64,000 nucleotides of DNA from Imbricaverruca yamaguchii (taxonomy: Eukaryota > Arthropoda > Thecostraca > Neoverrucidae). The notes beneath the pieces were generated by a model. It worked only from the letters and a program-made list of their open reading frames with translations. It had not been told where the DNA came from and searched no databases. Positions 1 through 12,300 of the stretch are shown one piece after another. The stretch spans positions 62,001 to 126,000 of the forward strand of contig JAOTOL010001563.1 in the NCBI GenBank assembly GCA_034440575.1. The letters are read 5' to 3'. The position numbers and the translations under genes were made by a program. Positions within the stretch are counted from its first letter, which is position 1, and each line of letters opens with the position of its first letter.

Positions 1-219
1 TTATAAATGTGAGGACTAGCCATTTATCACCCACCCGGTTTGCAACAATCACCAAACTACTCTGTATTGCAGATTGATTGTTATGGACAGGCGTACTGTG
101 GTGTAAGATACTGTCGTGCAGCCTGGCAGTTTTCTCTGGGGCACGAATATTGTCGCTGCCTCACCCTCGCTGGTCCGGTGACGATGTCAGTGTGACGTCA
201 CGGTTCCGTGTGTCGGCAG
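1..219 (+). other. Intron sequence upstream of first visible TM9SF4 exon
   Basis: I looked for the preceding exon (family sequence around a GSGIQ-like motif) and did not find it. The stretch ends in the acceptor cgtgtgtcggcag. Confidence 0.6.
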
Positions 220-347
220 TTTTCGCCACGCTCGGGATGTTGTCGCCGTCGTCTCGTGGTTCGCTGATGACGGCCGCCATCACCCTCTACAACTTCATGG
301 GAGTGCTCGGCGGCTACTTTTCCGGACGGCTCTACAAAACTATGAAG
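220..347 (+). CDS. TM9SF4: TM9SF4 exon a (42 codons plus 2 bases)
   Basis: The exon begins after the acceptor tgtcggcag and completes a split codon with two bases, so the preceding intron is phase 1. It encodes [13 protein letters not shown] through a glycine-rich membrane segment to GRLYKTMK, then the donor AAG|gtgaac (phase 0). The [12 protein letters not shown] motif is a family signature. The preceding exon is not in the window. Confidence 0.93.
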
Positions 348-3300
348 GTGAACTGCCATTCAGGACTCAGAGTAAGTTGGATAGGCCAAATTCAAGGGCA
401 AACCGTCGAGTTTATAGCGACGATGAAGTAGGAACCGACGGTGGCTCCAGACAGCAGTACTCTGGGCTGCATCTTCACTTGTTCATACGCCTCTCGCTGT
501 TCGGCCAACTGCTGTGTTCACTTCCATACTGTACAATAATAGCCACCACCTGCGTGGATGTACTTGTTCTTCAATACAATGCAATAATATGCAAGACTAG
601 GTCGTAACCTAAAGATTCAGCAACTGCAACACGAGACCGAAACGAAAATAGTACAGTCGAAGCTTGGATACTACCTATGTTGATTAAATTGTCTTGATTG
701 TCCTGAGCTTACATGCATTTTTATGTATATTACATGAAGTAAATGGCCCGGTTGCCACTCAGTGCTGAGGTTTGACTGGAATAAATCGTGTTTTGTGCGG
801 CTTAGAACTATGAACTAGTTTGTTGGCACCTCTTGCTTTGTGTTCAGTATCAAAGCCAATATCTGCGGATATTGTGTGTCGTGGTCGTGGTCACGGTCGA
901 ACACGCTCTGGTGCGGTGTTTGCTCTGGCCGAGGCATGTTTGTCCCGTTCGACTGACAGACCATTGGCCGGCCGACAGGGCAAGATGTGGAAGTCGATGG
1001 CGCTGTGGACGGGCATGCTGTACCCGCTGATGGTGTCGTCTATCGTCGTGTTCCTCAACTTCTTCGTGTGGGGCAAGCACTCGTCGGGCGCCATCCCGTT
1101 CACCTCGATGCTGTCCGTGCTGGCCATGTGGTTCGGCATCTCGGTGCCGCTCGTCCTGCTCGGGTCAGTGTCGCCGGCCGTGTCACGTGATTGCCGGCGC
1201 CAGTACGCGTGGCACGTCATCGTTCGTGACGTGTCACACGGCACAGCTAGTGCAGAAGTGACACGATGTGCCCAAATGCATTCTCAGATCGTATGCCTTG
1301 GCTAATTGGAAGCGAGCACCTAGGAAGAAGCATTGCAGCGGGCAGCAGCGTCTGCTGGCGAGTGGAAGCTGCTGACTGGCAGAGTACACTGGCGGGTGGA
1401 AACTGCTGACTGGCAGAGTACACTGGCGAGTGGAAACTGCTGACTGGCAGAGTACACTGGCGAGTGGAAACTGCTGATTGGCAGAGTACACTGGCGAGTG
1501 GAAACTGCTGACTGGCAGAGTACACTGGCGAGTGGAAACTGCTGACTGGCAGAGTACACTGGCGAGTGGAAACTGCTGACTGGCAGAGTACACTGGCGAG
1601 TGGAAACTACCTGCTCGTGTAGTATGTCAAATTGACTGACCCCTGAGCGCTGGGCAGGGGGCGGGGTCCACACAACACTGACCGGCGGCCGTACCACATG
1701 ACCCGCCACACCTGGCGGAAGTCACGAGGGGCCGTCGGCCGGCCAGCGGCACACAGCCGCTGGTTCAGCAGCTCAGAGCCTCGCACCAGCCGCTGTCATG
1801 TGGCGGGCAGCGGCTGAGAAGTTGAAATATTATACAGCTATAATTTGGCTACCACCGTTTACGCTAAAGCTACCGCCACAAGCCAGGTTTACTACACTTA
1901 AGAGTACAGTATCCTTATCTTGGTATGTGGAAGGGCATGAACTCTGTTATGCAGATTTATTGATTCATATGTTACCAAGTACACAGACGTCATGTTGTGA
2001 ACTTTGTAAGATAATGTGTAAATGCCAGAGATGTATTCGACAACAAGCTACTTACATGCAATCAGTTTGAACGGTGTTGTAATTTACATCTAAAATGTCA
2101 TGGATGCCATGGTTTCTTACTAAGCTCTCCAACCGGCATTAGGCCGGAATCTCAATCTGCACATTGTTACCAGATGTCCGCCGGCATCAGGCCACAATAT
2201 CAGTCTGCACATTGTTACCAGATGTCCGGCCGGCATGAGGCCACAATCTCAGTCTGCACATTGTTACCAGATGTCCGGCCGGCATCAGGCCACAATCTCA
2301 GTCTGCACATTGTTACCAGATGTCCGGCCGGCATCAGGCCACAATCTCAGTCTGCACATTGTTACCAGATGTCTGGTCGCGCGGTGTGCCTGCCGACCTC
2401 GGCCTCATTTGACCCTGAAGGCATTCACCTATGGTTATGAAATTTGCTCTGCAACGAGTTCACTTCAGTCGCAGTGTACCCTCAAAATGTTGTGCTTCTA
2501 GTTTCCGAAACATTAGGGCCGAGAGGCGGTTCCGCTTCCCCCGCTGGGTCGCGTTATGTCGGAGGTTCTCTATCGCGCGCGTTAATTCCACAGTAGGACG
2601 AAGGAAGGGTGACTTATGCGCCCGCCGTGGTGACCAGGTGGGAGGGAATGTGGTCCGACATTCAGCGGCTTTCGGTCAATGCTTTGCCGTGATATGTTTG
2701 TTGGGAGGTTATTTGCAGTTGCAATTGTTGTGACAATTTATACGATAAAACTGCACTGTTTTTGAGGTAAAAGTGGCCGACATTGATATTTGCAGATGAC
2801 GTGAATGTATTGAAATATATTCGTACATTGCGTTGTGTATCCGCATGTCATTCAGACAAACATCATTTTTCCAGAAAAAAGTGGTCAGATGCAACTGGGC
2901 AGTAGGAAGTAGAGTATGAGTAGTAGGAATGCTGGGTTGGAGCATTGTCACCTTTGGGACATAGCCGATGATGTAGGGTCGGCGTATGCGTGGTCTGTCG
3001 GGCCCACTTCCGGCCCACTGCCGGCCCACTGTCGGCCCACTGCCGGCCCACTGTCGCCCCACTGTCGTCCCACTGCCGGCCCACTGAAAGGCCCACTGAA
3101 AGGCCCACTGCCGGCGTCTGTCTCTAGACGTGACCGATGTTGAGGGGTCGGTCTGTCGAGCCCACTGCCGGCGCCTGTCTCGGGACATGGCCGATGTTGA
3201 GGGCTCGGTCTGTCGGACCCACTGTCGGACCCACTGCTGGCGCCCGTCTCCAGCCCGGCTTACAGTGACCACTCGTGTGTCGGCAGGTCGTACGTGGGCT

Positions 3301-6300
3301 TCCGTAAGCCGCCGTACGAGCACCCGGTGCGCACCAACCAGATCCCGCGCCAGGTGCCCGAGCAGGCGTGGTACCTGCACCCGCTCTTCTGGTGAGCTGG
3401 CCGCCCGGCCCGGCCGCCTGGTCGCCTCCGCCGACCACAACCCGCCACCGCTCATCTCGCGCACAGGAAGCGTTCAGATCCATACACGACGCGCATCCAG
3501 CGATCGGCGATGCGGATATGCGCTCGACGTTACTTCTCGCGACAGAAGCTGCATCAGTGACGTGGCTGCTCTTTTGGCGTTTTTATCGTTTACGTTGGAT
3601 ATTTATTAAAGGTGTCGTGTTTTTATGGTTTGTAAAGATGTGCCTGGCTTTGTTTTCCAACGAACGTAGGTGTGGTGTCGTGTATGAGGCCCCGCTGCCT
3701 TGGTACCGCCCGACAGTGACCATGTAGTGCACCTGTGATGTCCGAGACCCCTGGTACCACCAGACAGTGACCATGTAGTGCACCTGTGATGTCCGAGGCC
3801 CCTGGTACCACCAGACAGTGACCATGTAGTGCACCTGTGATGTCCGAGGCCCCTGGTGCCACCAGACAGTGACCATGTAGTGCACCTGTGATGTCCGAGG
3901 CCCCTGGTACCACCAGACAGTGACCATGTAGTGCACCTGTGATGTCCGAGGCCCCTGGTACCACCAGACGGTGACCATGTAGTGCACCTGTGATGTCCGA
4001 GGCCCCTGGTACCACCAGACAGTGACCATGTAGTGCACCTGTGATGTCCGAGGCCCCTGGTACCACCAGACAGTGACCATGTAGTGCACCTGTGATGTCC
4101 GAGGCCCCTGGTACCACCAGACAGTGACCATGTAGTGCACCTGTGATGTCCGAGGCCCCTGGTACCACCAGACAGTGACCATGTAGTGCACCTGTGATGT
4201 CCGAGGCCCCTGGTACCACCAGACAGTGACCATGTAGTGCACCTGTGATGTCCGAGGCCCCTGGTACCACCAGACAGTGACCATGTAGTGCACCTGTGAT
4301 GTCCGAGGCCCCTGGTACCACCAGACAGTGACCATGTAGTGCACCTGTGATGTCCGAGGCCCCTGGTACCACCAGACAGTGACCATGTAGTGCACCTGTG
4401 ATGTCCGAGGCCCCTGGTACCACCAGACAGTGACCATGTAGTGCACCTGTGATGTCCGAGGCCCCTGGTACCACCAGACAGTGACCATGTAGCGCACCTG
4501 TGATGTCCGAGGCCCCTGGCGCCGCCAGACGGTGACCATATAGTGCGCCTGTGATGCCTGAGGCCCCTGGTACCACCAGACAGTGACCATGTAGTGCACC
4601 TGTGATGTCCGAGGCCCCTGGTACCACCAGACAGTGACCATGTAGTGCACCTGTGATGTCCGAGGCCCCTGGTACCACCAGACAGTGACCATGTAGTGCA
4701 CCTGTGATGTCCGAGGCCCCTGGTACCACCAGACAGTGACCATGTAGTGCACCTGTGATGTCCGAGGCCCCTGGTACCACCAGACGGTGACCATGTAGTG
4801 CACCTGTGATGTCCGAGGCCCCTGGTGCCACCAGACAGTGACCATGTAGTGCACCTGTGATGTCCGAGGCCCCTGGTACCACCAGACAGTGACCATGTAG
4901 TGCACCTGTGATGTCCGAGGCCCCTGGTACCACCAGACAGTGACCATGTAGTGCACCTGTGATGTCCGAGGCCCTGGTACCACCAGACAGTGACCATGTA
5001 GTGCACCTGTGATGTCCGAGGCCCCTGGTACCACCAGACAGTGACCATGTAGTGCACCTGTGATGTCCGAGGCCCCTGGTACTGTGCCACCAGACGGTGA
5101 CCATGTAGTGCACCTGTGATGTCCGAGGCCCCTGGTACCACCAGACAGTGACCATGTAGTGCACCTGTGATGTCCGAGGCCCTGGTACCACCAGACAGTG
5201 ACCATGTAGTGCACCTGTGATGTCCGAGGCCCCTGGTACCACCAGACAGTGACCATGTAGTGCACCTGTGATGTCCGAGGCCCTGTAAATGGCCCCTGGT
5301 ACCACCAGACAGTGACCATGTAGTGCACCTGTGATGTCCGAGGCCCCTGGTACCACCAGACAGTGACCATGTAGTGCACCTGTGATGTCCGAGGCCCCTG
5401 GTACCACCAGACAGTGACCATGTAGTGCACCTGTGATGTCCGAGGCCCCTGGTACCACCAGACAGTGACCATGTAGTGCACCTGTGATGTCCGAGGCCCC
5501 TGGTACCACCAGACAGTGACCATGTAGTGCACCTGTGATGTCCGAGGCCCCTGGTACCACCAGACAGTGACCATGTAGTGCACCTGTGATGTCCGAGGCC
5601 CCTGGTACCACCAGACAGTGACCATGTAGTGCACCTGTGATGTCCGAGGCCCCTGGTACCACCAGACGGTGACCATGTAGTGCACCTGTGATGTCCGAGG
5701 CCCCTGGTGCCACCAGACAGTGACCATGTAGTGCACCTGTGATGTCCGAGGCCCCTGGTACCACCAGACAGTGACCATGTAGTGCACCTGTGATGTCCGA
5801 GGCCCCTGGTACCACCAGACAGTGACCATGTAGTGCACCTGTGATGTCCGAGGCCCCTGGTACCACCAGACAGTGACCATGTAGTGCACCTGTGATGTCC
5901 GAGGCCCCTGGTACCACCAGACAGTGACCATGTAGTGCACCTGTGATGTCCGAGGCCCCTGGTACCACCAGACAGTGACCATGTAGTGCACCTGTGATGT
6001 CCGAGGCCCCTGGTACCACCAGACAGTGACCATGTAGTGCACCTGTGATGTCCGAGGCCCCTGGTACCACCAGACAGTGACCATGTAGTGCACCTGTGAT
6101 GTCCGAGGCCCTGGTACCACCAGACAGTGACCATGTAGTGCACCTGTGATGTCCGAGGCCCCTGGTACCACCAGACAGTGACCATGTAGTGCACCTGTGA
6201 TGTCCGAGGCCCCTGGTACCACCAGACAGTGACCATGTAGTGCACCTGTGATGTCCGAGGCCCCTGGTACCACCAGACAGTGACCATGTAGTGCACCTGT

Positions 6301-9300
6301 GATGTCCGAGGCCCCTGGTACCACCAGACAGTGACCATGTAGTGCACCTGTGATGTCCGAGGCCCCTGGTACCACCAGACAGTGACCATGTAGTGCACCT
6401 GTGATGTCCGAGGCCCCTGGTACCACCAGACAGTGACCATGTAGTGCACCTGTGATGTCCGAGGCCCCTGGTACCACCAGACAGTGACCATGTAGTGCAC
6501 CTGTGATGTCCGAGGCCCCTGGTACCACCAGACAGTGACCATGTAGTGCACCTGTGATGTCCGAGGCCCCTGGTACCACCAGACAGTGACCATGTAGTGC
6601 ACCTGTGATGTCCGAGGCCCCTGGTACCACCAGACAGTGACCATGTAGTGCACCTGTGATGTCCGAGGCCCCTGGTACCACCAGACAGTGACCATGTAGT
6701 GCACCTGTGATGTCCGAGGCCCCTGGTACCACCAGACAGTGACCATGTAGTGCACCTGTGATGTCCGAGGCCCCTGGTACCACCAGACAGTGACCATGTA
6801 GTGCACCTGTGATGTCCGAGGCCCCTGGTACCACCAGACAGTGACCATGTAGTGCACCTGTGATGTCCGAGGCCCCTGGTACCACCAGACAGTGACCATG
6901 TAGTGCACCTGTGATGTCCGAGGCCCCTGGTACCACCAGACAGTGACCATGTAGTGCACCTGTGATGTCCGAGGCCCCTGGTACCACCAGACAGTGACCA
7001 TGTAGTGCACCTGTGATGTCCGAGGCCCTGGTACCACCAGACAGTGACCATGTAGTGCACCTGTGATGTCCGAGGCCCCCTGGTACCACCAGACAGTGAC
7101 CATGTAGTGCACCTGTGATGTCCGAGGCCCCTGGTACCACCAGACAGTGACCATGTAGTGCACCTGTGATGTCCGAGGCCCCTGGTACCACCAGACAGTG
7201 ACCATGTAGTGCACCTGTGATGTCCGAGGCCCCTGGTACCACCAGACAGTGACCATGTAGTGCACCTGTGATGTCCGAGGCCCCTGGTACCACCAGACAG
7301 TGACCATGTAGTGCACCTGTGATGTCCGAGGCCCCTGGTACCACCAGACAGTGACCATGTAGTGCACCTGTGATGTCCGAGGCCCCTGGTACCACCAGAC
7401 AGTGACCATGTAGTGCACCTGTGATGTCCGAGGCCCCTGGTACCACCAGACAGTGACCATGTAGTGCACCTGTGATGTCCGAGGCCCTGGTACCACCAGA
7501 CAGTGACCATGTAGTGCACCTGTGATGTCCGAGGCCCCTGGTACCACCAGACAGTGACCATGTAGTGCACCTGTGATGTCCGAGGCCCCTGGTACCACCA
7601 GACAGTGACCATGTAGTGCACCTGTGATGTCCGAGGCCCCTGGTACCACCAGACAGTGACCATGTAGTGCACCTGTGATGTCCGAGGCCCCTGGTACCAC
7701 CAGACAGTGACCATGTAGTGCACCTGTGATGTCCGAGGCCCCTGGTACCACCAGACAGTGACCATGTAGTGCACCTGTGATGTCCGAGGCCCCTGGTACC
7801 ACCAGACAGTGACCATGTAGTGCACCTGTGATGTCCGAGGCCCCTGGTACCACCGACAACCATGTGACCTGTGATGTCCGAGGCCCCTGGTACCCCGACG
7901 TGACCATTCTGTGATGTCCAGGCCCCTGGTACCACCAGACAGTGACCATGTAGTGCACCTGTGATGTCCGAGGCCCCTGGTACCACCAGACAGTGACCAT
8001 GTAGTGCACCTGTGATGTCCGAGGCCCCTGGTACCACCAGACAGTGACCATGTAGTGCACCTGTGATGTCCGAGGCCCCTGGTACCACCAGACAGTGACC
8101 ATGTAGTGCACCTGTGATGTCCGAGGCCCCTGGTACCACCAGACAGTGACCATGTAGTGCACCTGTGATGTCCGAGGCCCCTGGTACCACCAGACAGTGA
8201 CCATGTAGTGCACCTGTGATGTCCGAGGCCCCTGGTACCACCAGACAGTGACCATGTAGCGCACCTGTGATGTCCGAGGCCCCTGCTGCCCCTGGTACCA
8301 CCAGACAGTGACCATGTAGTGCACCTGTGATGTCCGAGGCCCCTGGTACCACCAGACAGTGACCATGTAGTGCACCTGTGATGTCCGAGGCCCCTGGTAC
8401 CACCAGACAGTGACCATGTAGTGCACCTGTGATGTCCGAGGCCCCTGGTACCACCAGACAGTGACCATGTAGTGCACCTGTGATGTCCGAGGCCCCTGGT
8501 ACCACCAGACAGTGACCATGTAGTGCACCTGTGATGTCCGAGGCCCCTGGTACCACCAGACAGTGACCATGTAGTGCACCTGTGATGTCCGAGGCCCCTG
8601 GTACCACCAGACAGTGACCATGTAGTGCACCTGTGATGTCCGAGGCCCCTGGTACCACCAGACAGTGACCATGTAGTGCACCTGTGATGTCCGAGGCCCC
8701 TGGTACCACCAGACAGTGACCATGTAGTGCACCTGTGATGTCCGAGGCCCCTGGTACCACCAGACAGTGACCATGTAGTGCACCTGTGATGTCCGAGGCC
8801 CCTGGTACCACCAGACAGTGACCATGTAGTGCACCTGTGATGTCCGAGGCCCCTGGTACCACCAGACAGTGACCATGTAGTGCACCTGTGATGTCCGAGG
8901 CCCCTGGTACCACCAGACAGTGACCATGTAGTGCACCTGTGATGTCCGAGGCCCCTGGTACCACCAGACAGTGACCATGTAGTGCACCTGTGATGTCCGA
9001 GGCCCCTGGTACCACCAGACAGTGACCATGTAGTGCACCTGTGATGTCCGAGGCCCCTGGTACCACCAGACAGTGACCATGTAGTGCACCTGTGATGTCC
9101 GAGGCCCCTGGTACCACCAGACAGTGACCATGTAGTGCACCTGTGATGTCCGAGGCCCCTGGTACCACCAGACAGTGACCATGTAGTGCACCTGTGATGT
9201 CCGAGGCCCCTGGTACCACCAGACAGTGACCATGTAGTGCACCTGTGATGTCCGAGGCCCCTGGTACCACCAGACAGTGACCATGTAGTGCACCTGTGAT

Positions 9301-12300
9301 GTCCGAGGCCCCTGGTACCACCAGACAGTGACCATGTAGTGCACCTGTGATGTCCGAGGCCCCTGGTACCACCAGACAGTGACCATGTAGTGCACCTGTG
9401 ATGTCCGAGGCCCCTGGTACCACCAGACAGTGACCATGTAGTGCACCTGTGATGTCCGAGGCCCCTGGTACCACCAGACAGTGACCATGTAGTGCACCTG
9501 TGATGTCCGAGGCCCCTGGTACCACCAGACAGTGACCATGTAGTGCACCTGTGATGTCCGAGGCCCCTGGTACCACCAGACAGTGACCATGTAGTGCACC
9601 TGTGATGTCCGAGGCCCCTGGTACCACCAGACAGTGACCATGTAGTGCACCTGTGATGTCCGAGGCCCCTGGTACCACCAGACAGTGACCATGTAGTGCA
9701 CCTGTGATGTCCGAGGCCCCTGGTACCACCAGACAGTGACCATGTAGTGCACCTGTGATGTCCGAGGCCCCTGGTACCACCAGACAGTGACCATGTAGTG
9801 CACCTGTGATGTCCGAGGCCCCTGGTACCACCAGACAGTGACCATGTAGTGCACCTGTGATGTCCGAGGCCCCTGGTACCACCAGACAGTGACCATGTAG
9901 TGCACCTGTGATGTCCGAGGCCCTTACCAGGTGACCATGTAGTGCACCTGTGATGTCCGAGGCCCCTGGTACCACCAGACAGTGACCATGTAGTGCACCT
10001 GTGATGTCCGAGGCCCCTGGTACCACCAGACAGTGACCATGTAGTGCACCTGTGATGTCCGAGGCCCCTGGTACCACCAGACAGTGACCATGTAGTGCAC
10101 CTGTGATGTCCGAGGCCCCTGGTACCACCAGACAGTGACCATGTAGTGCACCTGTGATGTCCGAGGCCCCTGGTACCACCAGACAGTGACCATGTAGTGC
10201 ACCTGTGATGTCCGAGGCCCCTGGTACCACCAGACAGTGACCATGTAGTGCACCTGTGATGTCCGAGGCCCCTGGTACCACCAGACAGTGACCATGTAGT
10301 GCACCTGTGATGTCCGAGGCCCCTGGTACCACCAGACAGTGACCATGTAGTGCACCTGTGATGTCCGAGGCCCCTGGTACCGCCTGGTGCCGCAGACGGT
10401 GACCATGTAGTGCACCTGTGATGTCCGAGGCCCCTGGTACCACCAGACAGTGACCATGTAGTGCACCTGTGATGTCCGAGGCCCCTGGTACCACCAGACA
10501 GTGACCATGTAGTGCACCTGTGATGTCCGAGGCCCCTGGTACCACCAGACAGTGACCATGTAGTGCACCTGTGATGTCCGAGGCCCCTGGTACCACCAGA
10601 CAGTGACCATGTAGTGCACCTGTGATGTCCGAGGCCCTGGGTCCACAGTGACCATGTAGTGCACCTGTGATGTCCGAGGCCCCTGGTACCACCAGACAGT
10701 GACCATGTAGTGCACCTGTGATGTCCGAGGCCCCTGGTACCACCAGACAGTGACCATGTAGTGCACCTGTGATGTCCGAGGCCCCTGGTACCACCAGACA
10801 GTGACCATGTAGTGCACCTGTGATGTCCGAGGCCCCTGGTACCACCAGACAGTGACCATGTAGTGCACCTGTGATGTCCGAGGCCCCTGGTACCACCAGA
10901 CAGTGACCATGTAGTGCACCTGTGATGTCCGAGGCCCCTGGTACCACCAGACAGTGACCATGTAGTGCACCTGTGATGTCCGAGGCCCCTGGTACCACCA
11001 GACAGTGACCATGTAGTGCACCTGTGATGTCCGAGGCCCCTGGTACCACCAGACAGTGACCATGTAGTGCACCTGTGATGTCCGAGGCCCCTGGTACCAC
11101 CAGACAGTGACCATGTAGTGCACCTGTGATGTCCGAGGCACCTGGTACCACCAGACAGTGACCATGTAGTGCACCTGTGATGTCCGAGGCCCCTGGTGCC
11201 ACCAGACAGTGACCATGTAGTGCACCTGTGATGTCCGAGGCCCCTGGTGCCACCAGACAGTGACCATGTAGTGCACCTGTGATGTCCGAGGCCCCTGGTA
11301 CCACCAGACAGTGACCATGTAGTGCACCTGTGATGTCCGAGGCCCCTGCTGCCACCAGACAGTGACCATATAGTGCACCTGTGATGTCCGAGGCCCCTGG
11401 CGCCGCCAGACGGTGACCATGTAGTGCACCTGTGATGTCCGAGGCCCCTGGTACCACCAGACAGTGACCATGTAGTGCACCTGTGATGTCCGAGGCCCCT
11501 GGTACCACCAGACAGTGACCATGTAGTGCACCTGTGATGTCCGAGGCCCCTGGTACCACCAGACAGTGACCATGTAGTGCACCTGTGATGTCCGAGGCCC
11601 CTGGTACCACCAGACAGTGACCATGTAGTGCACCTGTGTTGTCCGAGGCCCCCGCTCCTCGAGTGCCACCTCACCGCTCGGTACGACTCTGTCACCAGCT
11701 CGCTGCTGGCCGGGGTACTGCCATTCGGCGCCATGTTCATCGAGCTGTTCTTCATCTTCTCGGCCATCTGGGAAAACCAGTTCTACTACATGTTCGGCTT
11801 TCTCTTCCTGGTCTACATTATCCTCACCATCAGCTGCAGCCAGATCAGCATTGTGCTTGCCTATTTCCAGCTTTGTGGAGAGGTGAGAGTGTTGTCTGCT
11901 GTATACAATTTGCCATGGTGTAAGTATGCACATATGTATATATACACATAGGTATGTGACAGAGATGGTTTTATACCATATATTGCATACCATATAGCTA
12001 TTTGGTCTGTATTATAACTGTAGCAAATCATCTTTTCATATCTTGGCTCCCATATCATGAATATGCATGAGAAGTAGAAGGGCTTGTTCCAGCTTATGTA
12101 TTTGGCATGGAAGTCTATTTTTATTGGTTAACTCTGTACAGCTGAAGAAAAAAGAAATGCCTAAAACCTCTATATATATATATATACACACTTTTAAAGT
12201 TGATTATCACTTGTGCCAAAGAAATGGTAGGGTGATTTTACAAATTGGCCTTAATGGGTAATGGATAAATATATGAAATGTATAAGGATGGCATGTTATG

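Noticed and set aside
3583..11993. - strand ORFs of up to 2,714 codons with 17-residue repeats
   Set aside because: They are made only of the 51-bp intronic array, exist in all three - frames at once, switch frame at indels, and overlap a real + strand gene's intron.
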